This document shows, piece after piece, positions 46,976 to 54,595 of a DNA stretch of 64,000 nt (its first letter is position 1; every line of letters starts with the position of its first letter). The notes below the pieces were generated by a model. The model saw nothing but the letters and a program-made list of their open reading frames with translations. It searched no databases and was not told where the DNA came from. This DNA is from Deltaproteobacteria bacterium (GTDB taxonomy: Bacteria; Myxococcota_A; Polyangia; Nannocystales; Nannocystaceae), in NCBI GenBank assembly GCA_016709225.1, contig JADJEE010000002.1, forward strand, positions 1,860,001 through 1,924,000, given 5' to 3'. The position numbers and the translations under genes were made by a program.

Positions 46976-49012
46976 ATGAGTCACGTACGGTCTGGTTGGA
47001 TGGCCCTCGCGCTGTCGCTCGCGGCGTGCCGCGGTGCGACCGGATCCGTCGCGGCCGACGGGGGCGCCGACGGCTCGGGCGACGGCAGCGACAGTGGCGA
47101 GGGCGACGACGGTGCTGACGCCGATGGCTGCGATGTCGCGCTCGATCGATCGCTGCGTCTGCTCACGCGCCGCGAGTACGAGGCGACGGTGCTGGCGCTG
47201 ATTCCCACGAGCTCGATGCCGGCGGCCTGCGACCACGACGACGACTGCGCGCTGGCCCACGAGTCGTGCGTCGCGGGTGGCTGTCAGGAGGATCCGTGCC
47301 CGCTGCACACCTTCTCGTTTTCGGATCCTGCACACGCGTTCGCGCAGGTCCATGTCGCGGGGAGCTTCAACGACTGGGCGTCGACGGTCGCCGACGGCGG
47401 CTGGGAGATGCAGTGGGTCGCGTCCGCGGGCGCGTGGGTGACCAAGCGCGCGCTCGACGATGGCGAGCACGCGTACAAGCTCGTCGTCGACGGACTCTGG
47501 CAGACCGACCCCACCGCCGCCGCCAGCGCCCCGGATGGCTTCGGCGGCGAGAACTCGCTGCTGACGATCGCGTGCGTCGGCGTCACCGAAACGCCCGACC
47601 AGGACGAGCACCCCGCGGCCGCGTTCCCGGTCGAAGCCCGCGCACCGGGGTTCCCGTTCGACGACGGCGTCGAGTCGGGGTTGGTCACGTCGGTCCACGT
47701 CGAGCAGTACCTCCGCGCCGCCGAACGCCTCGCGTCGCGGTTGTTGGAGCAGCTCGACGCGCATCTGCCATGCGACCTCGAGAATGATGCTGCGGGCTGC
47801 ACCGAGCAGTTCGTGCGCTCGTTCGGGCGGCGCGCATTCCGGCGGCAGCTCGACGACGAGGAGGTCGCACGCTACGTCGCGATCGCCGACGCGCAGCCCG
47901 ACGCCCGTACCGGCATCGCGGTGATCGTGCGGGTGATGCTGAGCTCGCCGTTCTTCCTCTACCGCTTCGAGCTCGGGGCTCCCGACGCGCACGGCGTGCT
48001 GCGACTCGATGCCTACGAGATCGCCGGCGTGCTGGCATTCTCGCTGTGGGGACAGGCGCCGGACGACGCGCTGCTCGACGCGGCTGCGGCGGGCGGGCTG
48101 GACCGCACCGATGACATCGCCGCGCGCGCCCGGGCGATGCTCGAAGACCCGCGCGCGCGCGATCTGGTCGGTAGCTTCGCGACGCAGTGGCTCGACGTCG
48201 AGCACGTCTCCTCGCTGGTCAAGAATCCCGCGCGCCACCCCGAGTTCGACGCGTCGCTCGGCGCCGCGATGACCGAAGAATCGCGGACCCACGTCGTACG
48301 GCAGATCGTCGACGGTGCCGGCCACTTCCGCGATCTCCTGCTCGCGCCGACGAGCATCGTGTCTCCGGCGCTGGCTCGGCTGTACGGCGTCGATCCACCG
48401 GCCGCTGCGCAGGGCGAGGTCCAGCTGCCGAGCGAGCGTCGCGCCGGCATCCTCGGGCAGGCCGCGGTGTTGAGCCACCTCGCGTATGCCGATCGCACGT
48501 CGCCGGTGCGACGCGGCGTGTTCGTGCTCGAGCGCCTGCTGTGCCGCCCACCGCCGCCGCCGCCTGCCGACGTGCCGAGCATTCCCGAGGCCGGCGGCGG
48601 ACAGACCGCACGCGACGTGCTCGAGCAACATACTGCGGATCCAGCCTGCGCTGGCTGCCACGACCTGATCGATCCGATCGGGCTTTCGTTCGAGCACTTC
48701 GACGCGATCGGTGGCTGGCGAGACGACGACAACGGCTCGACGATCGACGCACACGGAGCACTGCGCGAGCTCGACGGCGAGCCGGTCAGCTTCCAGAGTA
48801 CGCCCGAGCTCGCAGCGCTGCTCGCCGAGAGCCGCGACGCCAACGCCTGCTTCGCGACCCAGGTGCTGCGCTTCGTGGGTGGCCGGCTCGAGACCCCCGA
48901 GGATGCGTGCGTGCAGGACTCGATGATCGATGCCTTCGCGGCCAGTGACGGCGACCTCCGCGACCTGTTCGTCAACACCGTCGTCCGATGGGCGACAGCA
49001 GCGAGGCGATGA
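46976..49012 (+). CDS. DUF1592/DUF1588/DUF1585-family lipoprotein with an inserted CBM48-like domain
   Basis: 678 aa. Lipobox SLAACRG (about residue 18), Gly/Asp/Ser linker. The family's DUF1587-like start RLLTRREYEATVLAL (about 60) is interrupted by a Cys-rich stretch and a CBM48/AMPK-type module (about 120-195): VHVAGSFNDW, GAWVTKRALDDGEHAYKLVV, LWQTDP. The family then resumes with FGRRAFRRQLDDEEVARYVA (DUF1595), SSPFFLYRFELG and FATQWLDVEHV (DUF1592), LSHLAYADRTSPVRRGVFVL and ACAGCHDLIDPIGLSFEHF (DUF1588, CxxCH near 558-562), and ATQVLRFVGGRLETPEDAC (DUF1585). The pair with the DUF1552 gene downstream is usual in Planctomycetes and Myxobacteria; the biochemical role is not established. Confidence 0.88.
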   Translation: MSHVRSGWMALALSLAACRGATGSVAADGGADGSGDGSDSGEGDDGADADGCDVALDRSLRLLTRREYEATVLALIPTSSMPAACDHDDDCALAHESCVAGGCQEDPCPLHTFSFSDPAHAFAQVHVAGSFNDWASTVADGGWEMQWVASAGAWVTKRALDDGEHAYKLVVDGLWQTDPTAAASAPDGFGGENSLLTIACVGVTETPDQDEHPAAAFPVEARAPGFPFDDGVESGLVTSVHVEQYLRAAERLASRLLEQLDAHLPCDLENDAAGCTEQFVRSFGRRAFRRQLDDEEVARYVAIADAQPDARTGIAVIVRVMLSSPFFLYRFELGAPDAHGVLRLDAYEIAGVLAFSLWGQAPDDALLDAAAAGGLDRTDDIAARARAMLEDPRARDLVGSFATQWLDVEHVSSLVKNPARHPEFDASLGAAMTEESRTHVVRQIVDGAGHFRDLLLAPTSIVSPALARLYGVDPPAAAQGEVQLPSERRAGILGQAAVLSHLAYADRTSPVRRGVFVLERLLCRPPPPPPADVPSIPEAGGGQTARDVLEQHTADPACAGCHDLIDPIGLSFEHFDAIGGWRDDDNGSTIDAHGALRELDGEPVSFQSTPELAALLAESRDANACFATQVLRFVGGRLETPEDACVQDSMIDAFAASDGDLRDLFVNTVVRWATAARR

Positions 49013-50352
49013 CCATGCCTGCACTCACACGACGACAGCTCCTGCGCAGGCTCGGCCCCACGGCGGCCGTGGCCCTGCCCTTCTTCGAAGCGCTGGGCGG
49101 GCGTCGAAGCCACGCGGCGGACAGCTTCGCGGATCGCATCCTCTTCTTGTACTTCCCCGATGGCGTCGCCGGCACGAGTCAGGACGGCGAGCCCAGCCTC
49201 TGGCACGCCGCCGGCAGCGAACACGACTTCGTGCTCGGTCCGCAGCTCGCACCGCTCGAGCCGTTGCGCGACCACTGCCTCTTCTTCCGCGGACTCTCGA
49301 TGGGGCCCACCGACAGCGGCAGTCATCCCGGTGGCGCCAAGAAGCTGCTGACCGCGACCGATGGCGGCGCAGGCACCTCGATCGACCACGTCATTGCCAA
49401 CGGCGTCGGTGCCGACGCGCCGTGGAAGCACCTCTACCTCGGCGCGGCCGCGACCGCCGACGGGGCCAGCGGCGACAAGCACATCAGCTATCCCACGCCG
49501 GGCATCAGCATCACACCCCAGGACGATCCGAACGCAGCGTTCGAGCTGCTGTTCGGTGTGCCGATGCGGCCGGGGGGCGACCAGGGTGGCGTCGACCCGC
49601 TCGCCGTCAGCGTCATCGACGGCGTGCTGGACGACATGGATCGCCTGCGCACGCGCATCGGCGACGTCGAAGCCAAGAAGCTCGACCTGCACCTCGAGTC
49701 GTTGCGCGAGGTCGAGAAGCGGATCAAGCACGGCGCACCGCGCGGTGGCGACTGCAGCGCGTCGCGTGTGGAGCCCGACCTCGGCCCTGCCGACCTCTTC
49801 GACCCGGGCCGCTTTCCCGAGGTGCTGCGGGCGCAGCTCGATCTCATGGTCGAAGCGATGGCATGTGGGCTGACGCGCGTGGGCGTGGTGCAGGCCTCGC
49901 ACCACACGAGTGATCTCGTGATGAGCCGCTTCCCGGGTACACCCATGTTCGATCCCAGCTTCGACATGCGCAGCCATCAGGCCTCGCACTACGGTGCACA
50001 CCACGATCCGACCCACGCGGAGTTCGTGGCGTATGTCGAGCAGCGGACGTGGTTCGCGCAGCAGTTCGCCGACCTCCTCGATGCGCTGGCGTCTCGACCC
50101 GAGCGCGACGGCACGATGCTCGATCACTCGATCGTGGTGCTGTGCACCGAGGTCTGCGACGGCAATACCCACTTGCACGAAGACATGCCGTTTGTCGTCG
50201 CCGGTGGTGCCAGCGGCCGCATCCATGGCGGACGCCTGCTGCAGCTCGATGGGCTCCGCCACGGGGCGCTGTGGGCCGCGCTCGCGCAGGCCATGGGTGC
50301 CGACCTCGCGAGCTTCGGCGACGCCGGCACCCCCGCGCTCAACGGGCTCTGA
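49009..50352 (+). CDS. DUF1552-family Tat-exported protein
   Basis: 447 aa; the ATG overlaps the stop of the DUF1592 gene (ATGA). The N-terminus TRRQLLRRLGPTAAVALPFF is a twin-arginine signal. The family landmarks are FLYFPDGVAG, LEPLRDHCLFFRGLSMG, GGAGTSIDHVIANGVG, YLGAAATADG, ISYPTPGISITPQDDPNAAF, DLHLESLREVEKRIKHG and TEVCDGNTHLHEDMPFVVAG. DUF1552 belongs to the alkaline phosphatase-like/DUF1501 neighbourhood of secreted proteins, and is nearly always coupled to DUF1592 genes. Folded export by Tat suggests a cofactor or metal. The function is unknown. Confidence 0.9.
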   Translation: MTMPALTRRQLLRRLGPTAAVALPFFEALGGRRSHAADSFADRILFLYFPDGVAGTSQDGEPSLWHAAGSEHDFVLGPQLAPLEPLRDHCLFFRGLSMGPTDSGSHPGGAKKLLTATDGGAGTSIDHVIANGVGADAPWKHLYLGAAATADGASGDKHISYPTPGISITPQDDPNAAFELLFGVPMRPGGDQGGVDPLAVSVIDGVLDDMDRLRTRIGDVEAKKLDLHLESLREVEKRIKHGAPRGGDCSASRVEPDLGPADLFDPGRFPEVLRAQLDLMVEAMACGLTRVGVVQASHHTSDLVMSRFPGTPMFDPSFDMRSHQASHYGAHHDPTHAEFVAYVEQRTWFAQQFADLLDALASRPERDGTMLDHSIVVLCTEVCDGNTHLHEDMPFVVAGGASGRIHGGRLLQLDGLRHGALWAALAQAMGADLASFGDAGTPALNGL

Positions 50353-51694
50353 CGCGACGCCTTCGCACGCACACGAGCAGCCACGCCAGCGCGGCTGCGC
50401 TGCTCGGCGCCGTGCGGTCGGGCGAGCTCGCGCAGCCGCAGCCGCGACCGAGCAGGTCGTCGGTCTGACCGAGCTCGCCTCCGCTGCTCGATGACGAGCC
50501 CTCGCTGGTGCCGTCGCCGCCGGTGTCGAGCGAAGGTGGTGGTGGCGGCACGGCGTCGGACGAGTCCGAGGGGAGCTCACCGACCTCGCCGCCATCGAGC
50601 GAGTCGCCGCCGTCCCCCGTCGCGCTCGCGCTCCCGCTCGCGCTCGCGCTCGCGGAGCCATCGGTGCCGTCGCCTCCGGTGTCGGCTTGACCGGTGTCGC
50701 CGCCGGTGTCGTCACCTCCGGTGGGATCGAACGGCTCGGCGAACGGCTCGCACACCTCGACGCCACCCGCCAGCACGCCACCGCTGCAGCCGTTGGCCCA
50801 CGAGCCGATGTCGTGGTGGATCTCGGTGGGGAAGCTGCCGCAGCCGGGCCCGCCCACGAACACGCCGGCGTCGTGGCATGGCGTCAGATCAAAGCCGAGT
50901 GAAGACTCGAGCCAGTCGACCACGAGCGAGCCGTTGCCGTACACGGCCCCGGTGCCGCACACGTTGCCCGGCTGCACCGGCGGCGGCAGACCGCCGGGAT
51001 CGTAGAGGTACGAGCCGGTCCCGAACACGCGCCAGGTGCCGTCGGCCAGGTGCACGAACGCGGGCCCGCCGGAGTCGCCGAAGCAGGCCGACTGCGAGCC
51101 GTTGGGCCCGACCAACGCGACCGAGCCCTCGCCCGGATCGATCGCGTCGATGGTCTGGGTGGTGAACCGCTTGCGACCGACGCCCTCGGTGTAGTCGACC
51201 TCGCCCTGGTCGTCGACGGTCGCGAAGCTGCTGCCGAAGCCGACGATGACGACCTCCTGGCCGATCGCGAGCGTATCGAGCTCGCAGCCCGCGAGCAGCG
51301 GCGTGATCTCGAGGCCGACCGGCGCCTGCAGCAGGCAGAAGGCGACGTCGTGGCTGCCCGTCTGCGCGTAGTCGGGGTGGGCCTCGCAGAACGCGGTGTC
51401 GAGGATCGCCGCCGGCGCACCGGTCTCGGGCGCGTGCTCACCGAGGCCAACGGCGTCGATGGGGGCCTCGGGCACGATGCAGTGCGCCGCGGTCATCACG
51501 ACCTGCGGGTGGATGAGCGTGCCCGAGCAGATCGTCGACGAGCCACCGAAGCTCAGCATCGACACCACCTGCGGAAACTGACAGGCGCTCGCATCCACGC
51601 CGCCGACGATCGGCAGCGGCGCCGGGGCGTCGCTGACGAACCCGTCGACGGAGGGGCTCATCCACACCAGGGTCACGAGGGGCCAGGGCGTCAT
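50339..51694 (-). CDS. Trypsin-like serine protease with MYXO-CTERM-like sorting tail
   Basis: 451 aa from ATG 51694; the next upstream ATG (51766) is rejected because codons there (AGG, ATA, GTA) are unlike coding DNA. Activation-type N-terminus PLPIVGGVDASACQFP, then the S1 triad: His in VVMTAAHCIVPE, Asp in GSHDVAFCLLQA, Ser in ACFGDSGGPAFVH. A long Gly/Asp/Ser/Thr linker leads to a C-terminal GRGCGCASSP, a hydrophobic segment SSAAALAWLLVCV and RRRRVRAR. This Cys motif, membrane span and Arg cluster is the MYXO-CTERM plan for surface attachment. It overlaps the DUF1552 gene end by 14 nt in the convergent direction. Confidence 0.9.
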   Translation of the reverse strand: MTPWPLVTLVWMSPSVDGFVSDAPAPLPIVGGVDASACQFPQVVSMLSFGGSSTICSGTLIHPQVVMTAAHCIVPEAPIDAVGLGEHAPETGAPAAILDTAFCEAHPDYAQTGSHDVAFCLLQAPVGLEITPLLAGCELDTLAIGQEVVIVGFGSSFATVDDQGEVDYTEGVGRKRFTTQTIDAIDPGEGSVALVGPNGSQSACFGDSGGPAFVHLADGTWRVFGTGSYLYDPGGLPPPVQPGNVCGTGAVYGNGSLVVDWLESSLGFDLTPCHDAGVFVGGPGCGSFPTEIHHDIGSWANGCSGGVLAGGVEVCEPFAEPFDPTGGDDTGGDTGQADTGGDGTDGSASASASGSASATGDGGDSLDGGEVGELPSDSSDAVPPPPPSLDTGGDGTSEGSSSSSGGELGQTDDLLGRGCGCASSPDRTAPSSAAALAWLLVCVRRRRVRAR

Positions 51695-51797
51695 CGGTGC
51701 ATGGGCTATGGCCGCGAGCCCGCCGATCCTTACAACACCGACACGCAATCGTCGGGGCCGCACCATCGCGGCGCCCACGACCGCCCCTCGTCCCGGC

Positions 51798-52343
51798 TCA
51801 CACGCACTGCGAGGTCGGGTGCTCCTGCGCGTGGAAGCAGTGCAGCTCGTAGTAGCCCGGCCCAGGGTTGGGATCGAAGGTCAGATGATCGACACGGCAT
51901 TCGACGGTGTCGCCGGTGAAGAGGCCGGGCTCACCGTGGGCGAAGCCAGCGCAAGCCGCCTGACAGTCGGCTTCGTCCGCGTAGACCTCCACGTCCGGGA
52001 TCTCTTGGCAGTGCGCGAGGAACTCGGTGCAGTACTGCGTACACTCGGGCGACGGCGCGACGCCCGAGTCGCTGCTCGAGCCACCGCTGCTCGACCCCCC
52101 GCTGGCCTCGCTGCCGCTCGATTCGCCGACCGCCCCGCTGCTGCCCTCGGCGTGCGTGGTGCCGCCGGTGCTGCCGCCATCACCCGTCGACCCCTGCGAG
52201 CCGACGCCGTCGCTGGAACCGCCGCTGGTGGCGACCTCCGTGGTCCCGCCCGAGTCGGCGCCGGTGGTGCTCTCGTCCCCCGGCGCAGCGCCACAGCCCG
52301 CGATCACCATCACCCACGCCACCATCATGTGCTTCGAGTCCAT
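51798..52343 (-). CDS. Lipoprotein with Cys-rich C-terminal domain
   Basis: 181 aa. ATG 52343 is chosen over 52349 because GAGGGG (52352-52357) is 8 nt upstream of it. Signal HMMVAWVMVIAGCGAAP gives lipobox IAGC (about residue 17). An 80-residue Gly/Ser/Thr linker (SGSEASGGSSSGGSSSDSG) precedes a 75-residue domain with six Cys (PECTQYCTEFLAHCQEIP, DCQAACAGFAHGEPGL, VECRVDHLTFDP, HCFHAQEHPTSQC). The regular Cys spacing suggests disulfide-bonded helices. Function unknown. It ends close to the protease gene on the same strand. Confidence 0.78.
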   Translation of the reverse strand: MDSKHMMVAWVMVIAGCGAAPGDESTTGADSGGTTEVATSGGSSDGVGSQGSTGDGGSTGGTTHAEGSSGAVGESSGSEASGGSSSGGSSSDSGVAPSPECTQYCTEFLAHCQEIPDVEVYADEADCQAACAGFAHGEPGLFTGDTVECRVDHLTFDPNPGPGYYELHCFHAQEHPTSQCV

Positions 52344-52351
52344 GTCCATCA

Positions 52352-52357
52352 CCCCTC
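52352..52357 (-). promoter_or_regulatory. Shine-Dalgarno GAGGGG for the Cys-rich lipoprotein
   Basis: It lies 8 nt before ATG 52343 but only 2 nt before ATG 52349, which decides the start. Confidence 0.5.
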
Positions 52358-52396
52358 GCGTCGGCATCGGCGACGCGCCTGACTTCGGGCTGCAGC

Positions 52397-53911
52397 CTAC
52401 GGGGCGGACACGACGCGGGGCGGATCCACTTCGCCGATCTTCGCAGGTACCACCTTCGCGATCGGCAGGGCCTTGGCAAGCCGCCCGACGGCCTCGCGCA
52501 GCCGCGTGGGGTCGAGGCCGGCGAAGCCGAAGCGTGCGTGCGCGACCGGGCCATCGTCGAGCGACAGACTGCGACCGGTCGCGAACGACACCCCGGCCAG
52601 CAGCGCACGTCGATGCCACAGCTCGACGTCGACCTCGGGTGCCACCGCGGCCCAGATCGCGGTGCCCCGGGTCGGCACCTCGAAGCTCAGCACCGCCGCG
52701 AGTCGCTCGCGTAGCGCCGCGACGAGGGCGTCGCGGCGACGCAGGTAGAGCCCGTGCATGCGTCGGGCGTGACGGCGAAGATCGCCGTCCTCGATGAGCT
52801 CGGCGATCGCGGCGTGCAAGGCGTGATCGCCCTGCCGATCGATCGCGCTACGCCATCTCGCCATCCGCTGCAGCATGGCGGCTGGCGCGATCGCGAGGCC
52901 GACGCGGACCCCGGGCGCGAGGTCCTTCGAGAGCGAGCCGATGTAGACCACCGCGCCGTCGCGATCGTCGGCGGCCAGCGGCCGCACCGGCGGCCCCTCG
53001 AACACGACCTCGCCGTCGAAGTCGTCTTCGATCACCGCCAGACCGCAGCGGGCCGCCAATGTCAGCAGCGCGGCGCGCCGGCGTGGCGACAGCACCACGG
53101 CGGTGGGATGTTGATGACGCGGCGTGACATACACCGCGCGTACGTGACGTCGCGCGCACAGCCGCGCGAGCGCGTCGACGTCGAGACCTTCGCCATCGAC
53201 GGGCACGCCCACCAGCTCTGCCCCGGTCGCGCGCAGGGTCGCGAACACCGGCCGATGCCCCCACGCCTCGACCGCGATCACGTCGCCCGGCACCACCAGC
53301 GCCCGCGCGGCGAGGTGGATCGCCATCTGGCTGCCATTGGTGACGAGCACGTCGGCGGCGGTGGCGACCACGCCGCGCTCGCGCGCGAGCATCTCGGCCA
53401 GCGCCGCGCGCAGGCGGGGATGCCCGAACGTGAGTGTGCCGTCGCGACGATCGGCGTAGTCGAGCACGCGCTCGCCCTCGTTGGCGAGCGCCCGTCGATA
53501 GGCGCGGGCGAGTGCGACACGGGGCACCTCGCGCGGATCGGGTAGGTGACCCAGGTGCAGCACCCCGGCGACGCCGGCGTCCGCGACCGAGGTGATCGCG
53601 TCGCAGGCCCCGAGCGCGTAGCTGGGCGCGCGGGGCCGGGTCGTCGATACGGACGACGCCGGCAGACTGGCGGCGACGCGGCTGCCGCGACCGATCGCGC
53701 TATCGATCCAGCCGTCGGCCTGTAGCTCGCGATACGCCGCGATCACGGTGTTGCGATGGACGCCGAGGGCATCCGCGAGGCTGCGTGAGCCGGGCAGCGG
53801 CGCGCCGGCCGGCAGGCGCCCGCGTCGGATGTCGCCGATCAACGCCGCGACCACCTGGCGATAGAGCGGGCCCTCGCCGGGATCGAGCACCAGCTGCAGC
53901 GGCCGCGCCAA
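52397..53911 (-). CDS. MocR/PdxR-type GntR-aminotransferase transcriptional regulator
   Basis: 504 aa from a TTG start at 53911. GntR winged-helix domain about 10-80: LYRQVVAALIGDIRRGRLPA, LPGSRSLADALGVHRNTVIA, AYRELQADGWIDSAIGRGSR. A class-I PLP aminotransferase domain follows: VLVTNGSQMAIHLAARALVV, YVTPRHQHPTAVVLSPRRRA, AVIEDDFDGEVVFEG, and the PLP Lys in VVYIGSLSKDLAPGVRVGLA. This fusion defines the MocR family, several of which (PdxR) control vitamin B6 or amino-acid genes and bind direct repeats. The divergent gene encodes a DoxX protein, with a direct repeat between, so that may be its target. Confidence 0.92.
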   Translation of the reverse strand: MARPLQLVLDPGEGPLYRQVVAALIGDIRRGRLPAGAPLPGSRSLADALGVHRNTVIAAYRELQADGWIDSAIGRGSRVAASLPASSVSTTRPRAPSYALGACDAITSVADAGVAGVLHLGHLPDPREVPRVALARAYRRALANEGERVLDYADRRDGTLTFGHPRLRAALAEMLARERGVVATAADVLVTNGSQMAIHLAARALVVPGDVIAVEAWGHRPVFATLRATGAELVGVPVDGEGLDVDALARLCARRHVRAVYVTPRHQHPTAVVLSPRRRAALLTLAARCGLAVIEDDFDGEVVFEGPPVRPLAADDRDGAVVYIGSLSKDLAPGVRVGLAIAPAAMLQRMARWRSAIDRQGDHALHAAIAELIEDGDLRRHARRMHGLYLRRRDALVAALRERLAAVLSFEVPTRGTAIWAAVAPEVDVELWHRRALLAGVSFATGRSLSLDDGPVAHARFGFAGLDPTRLREAVGRLAKALPIAKVVPAKIGEVDPPRVVSAP

Positions 53912-53964
53912 TGGCCCGCTGCCTACGCGCGAGGCCGCGCGTGCTTACACGCGCGACATCCTCG

Positions 53965-54147
53965 ATGCGGACGACGCCGTGCTCGAGCTCGGCGCGCGAC
54001 CTGCTCGACGACGCGATGCTCGAGCTCGGCGCGCACGACATGCTCGGCGCGCGCGAGCTCGAGGCTCTAATCTCGCGGATGACCGCGGAGCTGTGCGACG
54101 AGCCTCGGGTGGTGAAGCCGCGTCGCCCGGTTGCGTCGGGGATTTGA
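53965..54147 (+). CDS. Possible small protein, 60 aa
   Basis: ATG 53965 to TGA 54147. The codons are very GC-rich in the third position, as in real genes here, and the sequence (SSARDLLDDAMLELGAHDML, GARELEALISRMTAE) reads like an amphipathic helix. However, it overlaps the direct repeats of the MocR intergenic region, so it may be only regulatory DNA. No homologue is known to me. Confidence 0.3.
   Translation: MRTTPCSSSARDLLDDAMLELGAHDMLGARELEALISRMTAELCDEPRVVKPRRPVASGI
53980..54034. repeat. 18-bp direct repeat between the MocR regulator and doxX
   Basis: Two identical copies of TGCTCGAGCTCGGCGCGC at 53980-53997 and 54017-54034, 37 bp apart centre to centre, with a partial third copy near 54041. 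The copies lie in different reading frames, so selection acts on the DNA. A direct repeat fits a MocR binding site. Confidence 0.5.
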
Positions 54148-54184
54148 CCGCGCCGACCGCACGCGCGAGGCTCCCGCGTTGGCC

Positions 54185-54586
54185 ATGCGCGCGCTCGAAA
54201 AGCCCGATCACGGATTGCTGCTGCTTCGCCTCGGGCTCGGCGGCATGTTCCTCACCCACGGCTGGCCCAAGCTCGCCGGCGGCGCGACCAAGTGGGCCGG
54301 GCTCGGCAAGGCGATGGCCCAGCTGGGCATCGACTTCTGGCCCACCGCGTGGGGCTTCGCAGCCGCGTGCTCGGAGTTCTTCGGCGGGCTGTTGTTCGCG
54401 ACCGGGCTGCTGTTCCGGCCGGCGTGCGCGGCCCTGGTCGGCACCATGGTCGTGGCCGCGACCATGCACCTGCGTGGCGGCGACGGCCTGCAGGGCGCAT
54501 CCCATGCGATCGAGGCCGGGATCGTCTTCGCGGCGATGATCCTCGTGGGGCCGGGTCGCTACGCGATCGATGCCCGACGCAAGTGA
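54185..54586 (+). CDS. DoxX-family integral membrane protein
   Basis: 133 aa, four predicted membrane helices: GLLLLRLGLGGMFLTHGWPK, the segment FWPTAWGFAAACSEFFGG and LLFATGLLFRPACAALVGT, then VVAATMHL and IEAGIVFAAMILVG. The motifs RLGLGGMFLTHGWPKL, EFFGGLLFATGLL and the final GPGRYAIDAR are typical of DoxX/YphA proteins. They take part in thiosulfate- or quinone-linked redox homeostasis, but exact roles differ. It is divergent from the MocR regulator, which may control it. Confidence 0.9.
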   Translation: MRALEKPDHGLLLLRLGLGGMFLTHGWPKLAGGATKWAGLGKAMAQLGIDFWPTAWGFAAACSEFFGGLLFATGLLFRPACAALVGTMVVAATMHLRGGDGLQGASHAIEAGIVFAAMILVGPGRYAIDARRK

Positions 54587-54595
54587 CGAGCAGTA

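Noticed and set aside
51695..51766. Alternative longer start of the trypsin-like protease
   Set aside because: Codons between 51695 and 51766 (AGG, ATA, GTA, TTG) do not match the strong GC3 bias of genes here.
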